Notes: a model not told the origin generated them from the sequence alone. Counted from the first letter of the stretch, positions 52,378-61,797 are shown. The stretch: DNA of 64,000 nucleotides from Pseudomonas hefeiensis (GCF_030687835.1 NZ_CP117449.1:6019001-6083000); one strand, 5' to 3'. Program-made: numbers and translations.

Positions 52378-53535
52378 ATGACGCATGCACTTGCTATCCA
52401 TGGCCAATGCGACACTCGCTTCGAACCGGTCAAAGAGGCTTTTATCCGGCTGATGCAGAGCCCATTCGAACGCGGCGCCGCCCTTTGCATTCAGATTGAC
52501 GGCGAAACCGTTATCGATTTGTGGGCCGGCATTGCCGGGCCGCAACCGGACAGCCATTGGCAGCGCGACACCCTGCTCAATCTGTTTTCCTGCACCAAAC
52601 CCTTCACGGCGGTGGCGATCATGCAACTGGTCGGCGAAGGACGCCTGGACCTGGACGCGCCGGTCTGCCGCTACTGGCCCGAATTCGCCAACGCCGGCAA
52701 AGCATCGATCACCGTGCGCCAGGTGCTTTGCCATCGGGCCGGGCTGCCGGCGCTGCGCACACCCCTGGCACCGGAAACCCTCTACGACTGGCACACCATG
52801 ACCGACCTGATCGCCGAGGAGCATCCCTGGGCTGCGGCCGGAGAGCAGCAAACCTATTCGCCCCTGCTGTTCGGCTGGATCCTCGGCGAACTGCTACGCC
52901 GGGTGGATGGCCTGACGCCGGCGCAAAGCATTCACCAGCGGGTGGCGGCGCCGCTCGGGCTGGACTTCCATCTCGGCCTGGACGACGCGACCATCGCACG
53001 CTGCGCCTACATGGCACGCACCAAAGACGAGATCGACGATGAAGCTTTTGGCAGGGTGCTGAAGGACGTGCTCAACGAGCCGACCGCCATGAGCGCACTG
53101 GCCTTCGCCAACCCGCCCATGGTGCTGGGGCGCAGTAACGAAGCTGGCTGGAAGCGCATGACCCAACCGGCAGCCAACGGACATGGTAACGCCCGCAGCC
53201 TGGCAGCGTTCTACGCCGGCCTGCTCGACGGGCAGTTGCTGGAGTCGCCGTTGCTCAACGAAATGTTGCGCGAGCACAGCGCCGAATACGACCCGACCAT
53301 CCAGACCCCAACACGTTTCGGCCTGGGCATCATGCTCAACCAGCCAGATGTGGCGAACGGCAGTTATGGCATGGGCAACGAGGCATTCGGCCACATGGGC
53401 GCCGGGGGCACCATCGGGTTCGCCGACCCTGAACGCGGGGTGGCGTTCGGCTTCGCCTGCAACACCATTGGCTCCTACGTCTTGATGGACCCACGCGCTC
53501 GCGGCTTGGCCAGTATCGCGATGGGCTGCCTGTAG
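52378..53535 (+). CDS. Serine hydrolase of the class C beta-lactamase/EstB family
   Basis: 385 residues from ATG 52378. The SxxK catalytic motif is FSCTKPFTA near residue 76, followed by a Tyr in the QQTYSPLLFGWIL region and a late HMGAGGTIGFADP in place of the KTG box, where His replaces Lys as in EstB-type esterases. No signal peptide, so a cytoplasmic esterase or amidase is more likely than antibiotic resistance. Divergent from the P450 gene. Confidence 0.85.
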   Translation: MTHALAIHGQCDTRFEPVKEAFIRLMQSPFERGAALCIQIDGETVIDLWAGIAGPQPDSHWQRDTLLNLFSCTKPFTAVAIMQLVGEGRLDLDAPVCRYWPEFANAGKASITVRQVLCHRAGLPALRTPLAPETLYDWHTMTDLIAEEHPWAAAGEQQTYSPLLFGWILGELLRRVDGLTPAQSIHQRVAAPLGLDFHLGLDDATIARCAYMARTKDEIDDEAFGRVLKDVLNEPTAMSALAFANPPMVLGRSNEAGWKRMTQPAANGHGNARSLAAFYAGLLDGQLLESPLLNEMLREHSAEYDPTIQTPTRFGLGIMLNQPDVANGSYGMGNEAFGHMGAGGTIGFADPERGVAFGFACNTIGSYVLMDPRARGLASIAMGCL

Positions 53536-53551
53536 ACCCCGGATGAGCGAC

Positions 53552-54676
53552 TCACACCCCTGGCGGCACGGCCACCTCCACCACCTGCGGCTCGGCCGTG
53601 CCAGTATCGGGTGAGGCAACCACCTGTTCTTCGCTGGCGACCACGCGAGGCAGCGCGGCCTTGGCGATCATGTCCGGCTGGGCCAGCAGCCTGCGCGACG
53701 CTTCCAAGGGCATCAACAAGCGTCCCCTGGCCCGGCCACGCGCGGCAGGGTTGAGCATGTGCAACTCTCGCTCATGCACACCGGACAACTGCGCCAGGTG
53801 TGCCAGGTCCACGGACTGCGCCAAGGCCACCATCTGGAAGTACGGCTGGTCGGCAATGGGCGCCAGGCTCACGCCATAGTCTGCTGGTGTATTCACCAGT
53901 TGCGACAGCGCCAGGAGTCGCGGCACATAGTTCTGGGTCTCACCGGGCAACGACAGGTTCCAATAGTGGGTCGCCAGGCCGCGGGCGCGATTGCGCTTGA
54001 TGGCGTCGCGTACCCGCCCTTCCCCGGCGTTGTAGGCGGCCAGCGCCAGCAACCAGTCGCCGTCGAAGTAATCGTGCAGGTAGGACAAATAATCCAGGGC
54101 GGCTCGCGTCGATGAGGGAATGTCGCGGCGCTCGTCATAGTCGCCTCGCTGCTGCAATTGGTACCGGCGCCCCGTAGCGGGAATGAATTGCCAGAGGCCG
54201 AGGGCTTGGGCAGGCGATCGGGCGTTCGGATTGAACCCGCTCTCGATAGCCGGCAGCAGCGCCAGTTCCAGCGGCATGTTGCGCTTGTTCAGTTCGCCCA
54301 CGATGAAGTGCAAGTATCGGCTGCCGGCGCGTCCGGTCTGGGTGAGGAACGCCGGACGTGCCATCAGCCAGCGGCGCTGCTCATCGATGCGCGCCACCCC
54401 CTGGGTCTTGGTCTGCAAGAAAAACCCCTGGCGCATGCGCGCCCACAGGCTGCCGCCACTTTGCGGGGCTGACTCGCCGATCTGGATGATCGTGTCCGTA
54501 GGCGCCGGCTCAAGCCAGCGCAGTTGCGAGCGGTAAGGCTCGTTGGCGAAAGGATCGCCGATGGTCAGTTGCGGTTCGAGGTGCTGGCAGCCATACAGCA
54601 AGGCCCCCACGGCCAGCATGGACAACCCTTTGGGGACGAATCGACGGGCCGGCAAAGGTGCAAGTGTTCGGGACAT
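53552..54676 (-). CDS. Lipoprotein lytic transglycosylase under HrpL control (HrpH/MltD-like)
   Basis: 374 residues. A lipoprotein-type signal lies near residues 15-30 (MLAVGALLYGC). The SLT domain spans about residues 120-240: LALLPAIESGFNPNARSPAQALGLWQF with the catalytic Glu, and LLALAAYNAGEGRV. A C-terminal region resembles a degenerate LysM/MltD tail. It is divergent from shcM-hopM with its own hrp box, like hrpH (ORF1) in the conserved effector locus of P. syringae. The expected role is to open peptidoglycan for the T3SS. The lipobox argues for a periplasmic, not secreted, enzyme. Confidence 0.85.
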   Translation of the reverse strand: MSRTLAPLPARRFVPKGLSMLAVGALLYGCQHLEPQLTIGDPFANEPYRSQLRWLEPAPTDTIIQIGESAPQSGGSLWARMRQGFFLQTKTQGVARIDEQRRWLMARPAFLTQTGRAGSRYLHFIVGELNKRNMPLELALLPAIESGFNPNARSPAQALGLWQFIPATGRRYQLQQRGDYDERRDIPSSTRAALDYLSYLHDYFDGDWLLALAAYNAGEGRVRDAIKRNRARGLATHYWNLSLPGETQNYVPRLLALSQLVNTPADYGVSLAPIADQPYFQMVALAQSVDLAHLAQLSGVHERELHMLNPAARGRARGRLLMPLEASRRLLAQPDMIAKAALPRVVASEEQVVASPDTGTAEPQVVEVAVPPGV

Positions 54677-54707
54677 GGGCGGTCAACCTTGAATGAGGTG
54701 GCGCCAT

Positions 54708-54736
54708 TGGGTGGCAGATCGCAGGGCAGCGGTTCC
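54708..54736 (-). promoter_or_regulatory. hrp box of the lytic transglycosylase gene
   Basis: On the minus strand: GGAACC (54736-54731), 16-bp spacer, CCACCCA (54714-54708). A full match to the consensus, about 30 bp before the transglycosylase start. Confidence 0.92.
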
Positions 54737-54777
54737 ACGCGGCTCGCCCAGGCATCGGGCTGCAGCCGCGCTCGGTT

Positions 54778-54805
54778 GGAACCGAAATGCCGCAGGTGTC
54801 ACTCA
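54778..54805 (+). promoter_or_regulatory. hrp box of the shcM-hopM operon
   Basis: GGAACC (54778-54783), 15-bp spacer, TCACTCA (54799-54805); one difference from CCACNNA. It sits 41 bp downstream of the divergent box, so the two transcripts start back to back. Confidence 0.85.
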
Positions 54806-54856
54806 CCATGGGCAGCAGGCGCTCGTCGGCGCCTGGATGACAATGCGAGGTCACTC

Positions 54857-55345
54857 ATGGCGTCACCCATCTATTGCAAGCTGATCGATCAGCTCTGCGC
54901 ACTCACGATGATTCCTACCCCGTCAGCGTTCTACGAACAGGCAAACCTGTCGGTCAAGGATGTGGACTTTTCCCTGAAGCACACCCCTGGTGTGGGTGAG
55001 GGAGACGTCTTTATCTACTGCGGCTTCGGGCCATTGCCTGTGGCAAATCGCGAAGCGGTCCTGCAACGGCTGCTGGAAACCAACCTGTACCTGCTGAGCG
55101 GGGCGTTCTGCCCTTCCCTGTCTTACAACCGCGACAGCGAACAGGTGATCCTGATCGGCCACGTCCCCCTGGAAACCCTCACGGCCGAGCGTCTGCTCGG
55201 GCTGATGGGCGGTGCCGCCGACATGGCGCTGATCTGGCGCGATGGCTACTTCTTCGACGGCGCCAGCCCAAACGACGCCGCCAAGACCACCCAGCCCAAA
55301 CCCACCCCCCGTAGCACCGGGCTCAACAGCGCCCTGTCAATCTAG
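54857..55345 (+). CDS. Effector chaperone (ShcM-like)
   Basis: 162 residues from ATG 54857 (GAGG 6 bases upstream). The fold pattern is CesT-like: IYCKLIDQLCALTMIP, VDFSLKHTPGVGEGDVFIYCGFGPLPV, VLQRLLETNLYLLSGAFCPSLSYNRDSEQVILIGHVPLETL, with an extra Pro/Thr-rich tail. It lies 11 bp upstream of the HopM1-like effector gene, as shcM lies before hopM1 in P. syringae, and should stabilise that effector and bring it to HrcN. Confidence 0.85.
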   Translation: MASPIYCKLIDQLCALTMIPTPSAFYEQANLSVKDVDFSLKHTPGVGEGDVFIYCGFGPLPVANREAVLQRLLETNLYLLSGAFCPSLSYNRDSEQVILIGHVPLETLTAERLLGLMGGAADMALIWRDGYFFDGASPNDAAKTTQPKPTPRSTGLNSALSI

Positions 55346-55356
55346 GAGAGCACGAC

Positions 55357-57480
55357 ATGCCAGATTTATCAGTAGGACGAAGCACCGGTTCGGCGGCGCT
55401 GCACCAGCAGGACGATCGAATCACGCCGGCGGGAACCAGCCTGTCCGGGCAGGTTCGTCCCTCCACGAATCCCCTGGTGCCTTATCACTTCGAAGGAAAA
55501 CCAACCGACAACACCCAGCAAACACTCAAGACCAGACAGCAGCGCCTGACAGGGCTGGTCAACAGCCTCGGCAAGAAAAACCCTGATAGCGACCCCATCG
55601 GCTATGCACGTGAGCATATGAGCCTGGAAGGCAAAGTATTGGGCTACGCGCCAGGCACCAGCTACCAAGATGTACAGAAGCACCTCACCGAACTCGGCGG
55701 CACGCCGCACCCGATGCTGTCGGGCCACGAAGAGACCGAAGCATTCGTCAAGGACTTCAACGAATACCTGGGCAAGAACGAGGACGACAGGAAAGAGGAC
55801 GGCGGTTTCAAAGCGGTCTGGGACAAACACTGCGAGCGCATGGGTAATACCCTTGGCGCCTATCATTCGTTGTGTCAGGAAGTCATCGATAAAACCCCGG
55901 AAGGGAACGATCGCCAACTGCTGCAAAATAGCCATGAAGCCTTCCGCGGTTATGCCAAAGGTGTCATGCAAGCCATGACGCAAGACATGCCCACGCGCTT
56001 GAATACCTTCATGGAGAGCCGAATCGAGCATGCGCAACAAGCGGCGAGCAACGAGAGCCTTCCCCCGACCGCACGCGACCAGGCGAAGGATCAACTGGGC
56101 CAGTTGCGCGAGGTCCAGGAGGAGCTTGGCCAGTTGCTGAAGACCGATGACGACAAGCCGAACACGCCAAGCGAACTGGCAACGGCGACGAAGAAAAACG
56201 AGGTACTGGACACCGCGCTGAAGAACGTCGCACGCCAGGACTATGTCGCCGACCTCAAGACCAAGAGCGGCTTTGTAACCGGCCTGGCGGTGTTTGCCGG
56301 CGCGGGGATCCCGCAGGGCGTGGCGTCTGCGGGCCACTTTGGCGCCATCACTGCGGCGATAGATGAAAAAATGGCGGACGCCTCCTATGGCAAACATGTA
56401 GCGGCCACCTCGACTGTGCTTGGCGCCGCCCACAAGGTGATCAGCGACGGCATCCGTCCATTCATCCAGGTCCTCGTCGACAAGACCATCGGCGCAGGCC
56501 TGGAAAAAGTCGATCCGATGTCGGTCTATCCCAAGGCCCTGCAAGTCGTCACGCAGGACGGACGTCGGGTCGACAACACTGGACGCGATGCCCTCAACCT
56601 CACACAGGAACAAAAGCGCAACGACTTCAAGCTCAAACAGAACGCCAACAACTTTGGCACCATGAGTGGTGACTTCACCGGCTACCTCGCCTTCGGTGCC
56701 GCCCATGCTGTGCGCGATACCATTGATCAATTCACCTCGACAAATGCCAGCGGCATCCTCGCCCGCTCGGCGGCATCCGCAGTGGGTGGCACCTTCATGG
56801 CGGGTGGCCAGGCAGCGGCGAAATATGCGCAAACCCACGGTGACGAGGAGATTCCCACCTACCGGGTGACAACGGAAAACCGCAACTGGGGCGAGCTGCT
56901 GCCCAAGGCTCTTTCCGAAGCGAGCGGAAAACTCAACCCAATCAGCATGGCCAACGTCAGCGACTACGCCAACCGGATCGTTGGCGTAGGCGAAGGGATA
57001 GCCATGCGTACAGCCGTGGGCGACGCATCCACGGTGGGTGAAGACCCGGAAGTGCGGGAACAAATGGAGCAGATTGTCAAAACTTTCTTCTCCTCCGGCC
57101 TGACGCTGCTTCCGTTCTTTGCCAACAGTGTGGCGGCACCACTCGAAAACAAGGCGCTGAGCGGCAAAGACGACCTGACCACACGAGCAAACGTACCGCT
57201 GCAGAACGTGACAAGTCCAAACCGAGACGGCCTGCCCCACACCCAGCCAGAAGGCTGGCGGCGCGACCTGGAAAATACCTACCACGTGACCCGCGGCCTT
57301 ACCCAGGTCGTTCCGCAAACCGCTATCGCGGGGCTTAACCTGGGTACCGAATGGGCCCAGAGCCTGGCAACGAGGCCTAAAAAAGCCTCTGGCGATGACA
57401 TTCAACTGGCAGAGCGAGGCGAAGCGCGGACCCAGGGCGGGCCGTCCAACGAACCAACTCCCACCACCCGGCCAAGCTGA
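55357..57480 (+). CDS. hopM1: HopM1-family T3SS effector (RopM-like)
   Basis: 707 residues, close to P. syringae HopM1 (about 712 from memory), with a GGAGAG site before the start. The N-terminus is Ser/Gln/Thr-rich and lacks a signal peptide. The C-terminus shares recognisable segments with HopM1: HPNRESLPHT-like (SPNRDGLPHTQP), ENTYHVTRGLTQVVPQTAI against ENAYHMGRGALQLPTQMAV, and an AYSAFGGSQAVR-like GYLAFGAAHAVRDTI. HopM1 targets plant MIN/ARF-GEF trafficking proteins and contributes to water soaking. In non-pathogenic fluorescent pseudomonads the RopM homologue has an uncertain role. Confidence 0.85.
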   Translation: MPDLSVGRSTGSAALHQQDDRITPAGTSLSGQVRPSTNPLVPYHFEGKPTDNTQQTLKTRQQRLTGLVNSLGKKNPDSDPIGYAREHMSLEGKVLGYAPGTSYQDVQKHLTELGGTPHPMLSGHEETEAFVKDFNEYLGKNEDDRKEDGGFKAVWDKHCERMGNTLGAYHSLCQEVIDKTPEGNDRQLLQNSHEAFRGYAKGVMQAMTQDMPTRLNTFMESRIEHAQQAASNESLPPTARDQAKDQLGQLREVQEELGQLLKTDDDKPNTPSELATATKKNEVLDTALKNVARQDYVADLKTKSGFVTGLAVFAGAGIPQGVASAGHFGAITAAIDEKMADASYGKHVAATSTVLGAAHKVISDGIRPFIQVLVDKTIGAGLEKVDPMSVYPKALQVVTQDGRRVDNTGRDALNLTQEQKRNDFKLKQNANNFGTMSGDFTGYLAFGAAHAVRDTIDQFTSTNASGILARSAASAVGGTFMAGGQAAAKYAQTHGDEEIPTYRVTTENRNWGELLPKALSEASGKLNPISMANVSDYANRIVGVGEGIAMRTAVGDASTVGEDPEVREQMEQIVKTFFSSGLTLLPFFANSVAAPLENKALSGKDDLTTRANVPLQNVTSPNRDGLPHTQPEGWRRDLENTYHVTRGLTQVVPQTAIAGLNLGTEWAQSLATRPKKASGDDIQLAERGEARTQGGPSNEPTPTTRPS

Positions 57481-57836
57481 TGAACCCGTCGGGCCATCCT
57501 TCGCTGGCTTGACGCTCACCGGTTGAAACCGCCCTCCTAAGCCGGCCGCAGGAACCTCCTGTCGCCGGCCCTCGCGACACACGCCGACTCATATCCCTTT
57601 GCACTTCGACGACGGCCGACGTGATTACCGTGCCGATCGACGATAGCCTTGCGATTCGCGGCGCCGGCCTCCAAAGCCCGGCCGCTGCCCGAGACCTTCC
57701 ACCGCCTATACTCCCGCCCGCAAGTCGACTTGGAGAAAATCCCTCCGACGGACGATGCGCCGGGAAGCAGCCGTATGCTAAACAGGGAATCAACAGCGAG
57801 ACCATGGAGCCGCTGTCACCAGAATAAGGACTCACC
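57481..57836. other. Intergenic region between effector and acylase genes
   Basis: 356 bp with no convincing gene on either strand. I see no REP element and no clear rho-independent terminator after the effector. The part before 57837 probably contains the acylase promoter; no strong -35/-10 pair stands out. Confidence 0.5.
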
Positions 57837-60245
57837 ATGAAACGCACCCTCATCGCTTTCCTGTCATTGGTCGTCACCGCGATCATCGTCGCGGGCGGCT
57901 ACCTCTACAGCAAGCAGCCCACCCGCCAGGGCACGGTGCAGTTGCAAGGGCTGCATGGCTCGGTGACGGTGCGCTACGACGAACGCGGCGTGCCGCATAT
58001 CCGCGCCGAAAACGAAACCGACCTATACCGTGCCTTGGGTTATGTCCATGCCCAGGACCGGCTGTTTCAAATGGAAATCATGCGCCGCCTCGCCCGTGGC
58101 GAGCTGGCCGAGGTACTGGGGCCGAAGCTGCTCGACACCGACAAACTGATGCGCAGCCTGCGCATTCGCGAACGCGCCGCGACCTACCTGACGGAGCAGG
58201 ACCCACAGTCCCCGGCCTGGATCGCGATGCAGGCGTATCTGGATGGCATCAACCGCTACCAGGAAACCCACGCCAGGCCGGTGGAGTTCGATGTGTTGGG
58301 TATTGCCAAGCGTCCCTTCACCGCTGAGGACACCGTGAGCATTGCCGGTTACATGGCCTACAGCTTCGCGGCAGCGTTTCGCACCGAGCCGCTGTTGACT
58401 TACGTGCGCGACCAACTGGGCAGCGACTACCTGAACATTTTCGACCTCGACTGGCAGCCCAAGGGCGTGCTGACCGCAGGTCGCAAGAGCGGCCTGCCCC
58501 TGGCCGCCGCCGACTGGAAAGACCTCAACGCCCTGGCCCGCCTGAGTGAACAGGCCCTGGCCGAAAACGGCTTGCCGCAGTTTGAAGGCAGCAATGCCTG
58601 GGCGGTCTCCGGCAGCCGCACCCACAGTGGCAAGCCGCTGCTGGCAGGCGACCCGCACATCCGCTTTTCCGCGCCCTCGGTGTGGTACGAGGCGCACCTG
58701 TCAGCACCTGGCTTTGAACTCTATGGGCACTACCAGGCGCTGATGCCGTTCGCGTCGTTGGGCATGAACAAGGATTTCGGCTGGAGCATCACCATGCTCC
58801 AGAACGACGATCTGGACCTGATCGTCGAACGGGTCAACCCGGATAATCCCGAGCAGGTCTGGTATCGCGACCAATGGGTGGACATGACCCGCAGCGAACA
58901 ACAGATCGCGGTCAAGGGCCAGGCGCCGGTGACGCTGCAACTGCGCCAGTCGCCCCATGGGCCGATCGTCAACGACGCCCTCGGCGCCCATGCCGGCAAG
59001 ACGCCCATCGCCATGTGGTGGGGTTTCCTGGAAAGCCGCAATCCGATCCTCGAAGCCTTCTACCAGCTCAATCGCGCCGACACCCTGGCCAAGGCTCGCA
59101 GCGCCTCAGCCAAGATCCACGCGCCGGGGCTGAATGTGGTGTGGGCCAACGCCAAGGGCGATATCGGCTGGTGGGCCGCGGCGCAATTGCCCAAGCGGCC
59201 GGCCGGCGTGAAGCCCGGCTTCATGCTCGATGGCGGTAGCCCAGAAGCGCAAAAGGAAGGTTTTTACCCCTTCAGCAACAACCCCCAGGAAGAGAACCCG
59301 GCGCGAGGCTACATCGTGTCGGCCAACTTCCAGCCAGTGTCGGCCAACGGTATGGAAATCCCCGGTTATTACAACCTTGCCGACCGCGGCCAGAAACTCA
59401 ACCTCCAACTGGGCGACAAGCAGGCCAAGTGGGACATCGATACCACCCGTGAACTGCAACTGGGCACCACCACCCCCTACGGCCGGCGCTTGCTCGCGCC
59501 TTTGCTACCGGTGCTGCGTAACGAGGTCAGCGACCCCCAGGAGCGCGAATGGGTGGAGCAACTGGCCCAATGGCAGGGCGACTATCCGCTGGACTCCATC
59601 AGCGCCACGCTGTTCAACCAGTTCCTGTTCAACCTGGCCGACGCCGCCCTGCACGATGAATTGGACGACGGGCTCTTTGAAACCGCGCTGTCGACCCGGG
59701 TGATCGACGCCGCCCTGCCGCGCCTGGCGGCATCAGAGGATTCGCCCTGGTGGGACGATCGCACAACTCCGGGTAAGGAGACCCGTGCCGACACGGTGAT
59801 GAGCGCCTGGAGCAAGAGCCTGGCACACCTGAAGGCCACCTTGGGTGAGGATGCCAGCCAATGGCAATGGGGCAAGGCGCATACCCTGACCCATGGTCAT
59901 CCGTTGGGCCTGCAAAAGCCGCTGGACCGGATCTTCAACGTCGGCCCCTTTGCTGCACCCGGCACCCATGAAGTGCCCAACAACCTCTCGGCCAAAATCG
60001 GCCCGGCGCCCTGGCCGGTGACCTATGGCCCTTCCACCCGGCGCATCATCGACTTCGCCGATCCGGCCCACAGCGTCACCATCAACCCCGTCGGCCAAAG
60101 CGGCGTGCCGTTCGACAAGCATTACGAGGACCAGGCCGAGGCTTACATCGAGGGGCTGTACTACCAGGCGCATCTGGCAGAAATAGAAGTGACGGCCAAT
60201 ACCCGCAGCACCTTGAAGCTGCTGCCGGTCGGGACCGAGCCCTGA
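57837..60245 (+). CDS. Ntn-type penicillin/acyl-homoserine-lactone acylase
   Basis: 802 residues. An N-terminal hydrophobic segment (TLIAFLSLVVTAIIVAGGYLY) targets it to the periplasm or membrane. The alpha chain ends at the autocleavage Gly251-Ser252 in EGSNAWAVSG, which would free the catalytic Ser of the beta chain; AGDPHIRFSAPSVWYEAHL follows as expected. The family includes PvdQ, QuiP and HacB of P. aeruginosa. Size is nearest to HacB (about 795), so AHL or amide hydrolysis is plausible, but the substrate cannot be read from sequence. Confidence 0.88.
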   Translation: MKRTLIAFLSLVVTAIIVAGGYLYSKQPTRQGTVQLQGLHGSVTVRYDERGVPHIRAENETDLYRALGYVHAQDRLFQMEIMRRLARGELAEVLGPKLLDTDKLMRSLRIRERAATYLTEQDPQSPAWIAMQAYLDGINRYQETHARPVEFDVLGIAKRPFTAEDTVSIAGYMAYSFAAAFRTEPLLTYVRDQLGSDYLNIFDLDWQPKGVLTAGRKSGLPLAAADWKDLNALARLSEQALAENGLPQFEGSNAWAVSGSRTHSGKPLLAGDPHIRFSAPSVWYEAHLSAPGFELYGHYQALMPFASLGMNKDFGWSITMLQNDDLDLIVERVNPDNPEQVWYRDQWVDMTRSEQQIAVKGQAPVTLQLRQSPHGPIVNDALGAHAGKTPIAMWWGFLESRNPILEAFYQLNRADTLAKARSASAKIHAPGLNVVWANAKGDIGWWAAAQLPKRPAGVKPGFMLDGGSPEAQKEGFYPFSNNPQEENPARGYIVSANFQPVSANGMEIPGYYNLADRGQKLNLQLGDKQAKWDIDTTRELQLGTTTPYGRRLLAPLLPVLRNEVSDPQEREWVEQLAQWQGDYPLDSISATLFNQFLFNLADAALHDELDDGLFETALSTRVIDAALPRLAASEDSPWWDDRTTPGKETRADTVMSAWSKSLAHLKATLGEDASQWQWGKAHTLTHGHPLGLQKPLDRIFNVGPFAAPGTHEVPNNLSAKIGPAPWPVTYGPSTRRIIDFADPAHSVTINPVGQSGVPFDKHYEDQAEAYIEGLYYQAHLAEIEVTANTRSTLKLLPVGTEP

Positions 60246-60356
60246 GCCCTGAGCCCAATGACGGGCAGCGCTTTTCATCAATTAACAGGCTTGGGCGTTA
60301 TTTATGGTCAAGACTGGAAAGGTTTAACCCCGATCTCTCTCTATGGAGTCTACCCA

Positions 60357-60698
60357 ATGTTCATCAACTGGTCCGAGCTGCTGCCCACCATCAAAAGTGC
60401 CTTCGGCGCCCTGGGCAAAAGCAACCCGAAAATGGTCAAGGCCTACATGGCCCTGGATGAAGCCGCGGCCGAAAACAACGTGCTCGATGCCAAGACCCGG
60501 GAGCTGATCTCCATCGCCGTGGCGATCACGACCCGCTGTGACGGTTGCATCGGCGTGCACACCGATGCGGCCATCAAGGCCGGCGCCACCCGCGAAGAAA
60601 TCGCCGCCACCCTGGCCACTGCGGTTTCGCTGAATGCCGGTGCGGCGTATATCTACTCCCTGCGGGCGCTGGAAGCGCATGATGCGTTGAGGAAGTGA
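60357..60698 (+). CDS. Carboxymuconolactone decarboxylase-family (AhpD-like) protein
   Basis: 113 residues from ATG 60357. The AhpD-like core has KTRELISIAVAITTRCDGCIGVHTDAAIKAGATREEI with a redox CxxC (CDGC) and a His three residues later, typical of peroxidase-type AhpD/YnjA proteins. Role probably thiol-dependent peroxide or aldehyde handling. It stands alone after the acylase gene. Confidence 0.85.
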   Translation: MFINWSELLPTIKSAFGALGKSNPKMVKAYMALDEAAAENNVLDAKTRELISIAVAITTRCDGCIGVHTDAAIKAGATREEIAATLATAVSLNAGAAYIYSLRALEAHDALRK

Positions 60699-60735
60699 GA
60701 GGCGATCACTGACATCTGCATTGACTGCTACGCCG

Positions 60736-60898
60736 CTATCGCGAGCAGGCTCGCTCCCACATTGGATTTGGGGTTTCCCCCGGATTTGTGGGCAACAAAA
60801 AGACCTGTGGGAGCGGGCTTGCTCGCGAAGGCGGACTGACATTCAACATCTTCGTCGACTGTCACACCGCTTTCGCGAGCAAGCCCGCTCCCACATTT
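60736..60898. repeat. Three REP elements
   Basis: ATCGCGAGCAGGCTCGCTCC near 60739, TGTGGGAGCGGGCTTGCTCG near 60806 and TTCGCGAGCAAGCCCGCTCC near 60871; the middle one is inverted relative to the others. Located between convergent genes. Confidence 0.85.
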
Positions 60899-60912
60899 GA
60901 CCGACGCCGGGT

Positions 60913-61797
60913 TCAGACTGGCGCGGGTGCCCGGCGCGGGTCTGGCTGTTTCCAGGAGTCGGCGGCGCTTTCTTCGATGGCTTGCTGGATCGCCCGCTTG
61001 CGGTTCTCTTCGGCGCGGCGGCTGAAGTACCAGACCAGGAAAGTCACCAGCGACACGGCCAGCAGGATCAGGCTCGCCACGGCATTGATTTCCGGCTTGA
61101 CCCCCAGACGTACCGCCGAGAACACTTCCATCGGCAAGGTGGTCGAGCCCGGGCCGGAGACGAAACTCGCCAGCACCAGGTCGTCCAGCGACAAGGCGAA
61201 CGACATCATGCCCCCCGCCGCCAGCGATGGCGCGATCATCGGGATGGTGATCAGGAAGAACACCTTCCACGGCCGCGCCCCCAGGTCCATGGCCGCTTCT
61301 TCGATGGACAGGTCCAGTTCACGCAAGCGCGCCGAGACCACCACCGCCACATAGGCCGAGCAGAACGTGGTGTGGGCGATCCAGATCGTGACGATGCCAC
61401 GCTCCTGGGGCCAACCGATCATCTGCGCCATCGCCACGAACAGCAGCAACAGCGACAGACCGGTGATCACTTCCGGCATCACCAGCGGTGCCGTGACCAG
61501 GCCGCCGAACAGCGTGCGGCCCTTGAAGTGGGTGATGCGCGTCAGCACGAAGGCCGCCAGTGTACCCAGGGCCACCGCAGCGATCGCCGTATAGCAGGCG
61601 ATTTCCAGCGACCGCACAACCGAACCCATCAACTGGCTGTTGTCCAGCAGACCGACGTACCACTTGATCGACCAGCCGCCCCACACCGTCACCAGTTTCG
61701 AGGCGTTGAACGAGTAGATCACCAGGATCAGCATCGGCGCATAGATGAACAGCAGACCCAGCACCAGCATCAGGCTTGAAAAACTGAAGCGCTTCAT
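60913..61797 (-). CDS. potI: Polyamine ABC transporter permease PotI
   Basis: 294 residues with six membrane segments and the permease EAA loop (IEEAAMDLGARPWKVFFLITIPMIAPSLAAGG). It overlaps potH by 4 bp. With PotF, PotG and PotH it should import putrescine or spermidine. The C-terminus is extended by a polar tail compared with E. coli PotI. Confidence 0.93.
   Translation of the reverse strand: MKRFSFSSLMLVLGLLFIYAPMLILVIYSFNASKLVTVWGGWSIKWYVGLLDNSQLMGSVVRSLEIACYTAIAAVALGTLAAFVLTRITHFKGRTLFGGLVTAPLVMPEVITGLSLLLLFVAMAQMIGWPQERGIVTIWIAHTTFCSAYVAVVVSARLRELDLSIEEAAMDLGARPWKVFFLITIPMIAPSLAAGGMMSFALSLDDLVLASFVSGPGSTTLPMEVFSAVRLGVKPEINAVASLILLAVSLVTFLVWYFSRRAEENRKRAIQQAIEESAADSWKQPDPRRAPAPV

Noticed and set aside
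55369..57582. 737-codon open frame on the minus strand opposite the effector
   Set aside because: Antisense shadow of the high-GC effector gene; it has no motif or ribosome site, and the plus strand encodes a recognisable HopM family protein.
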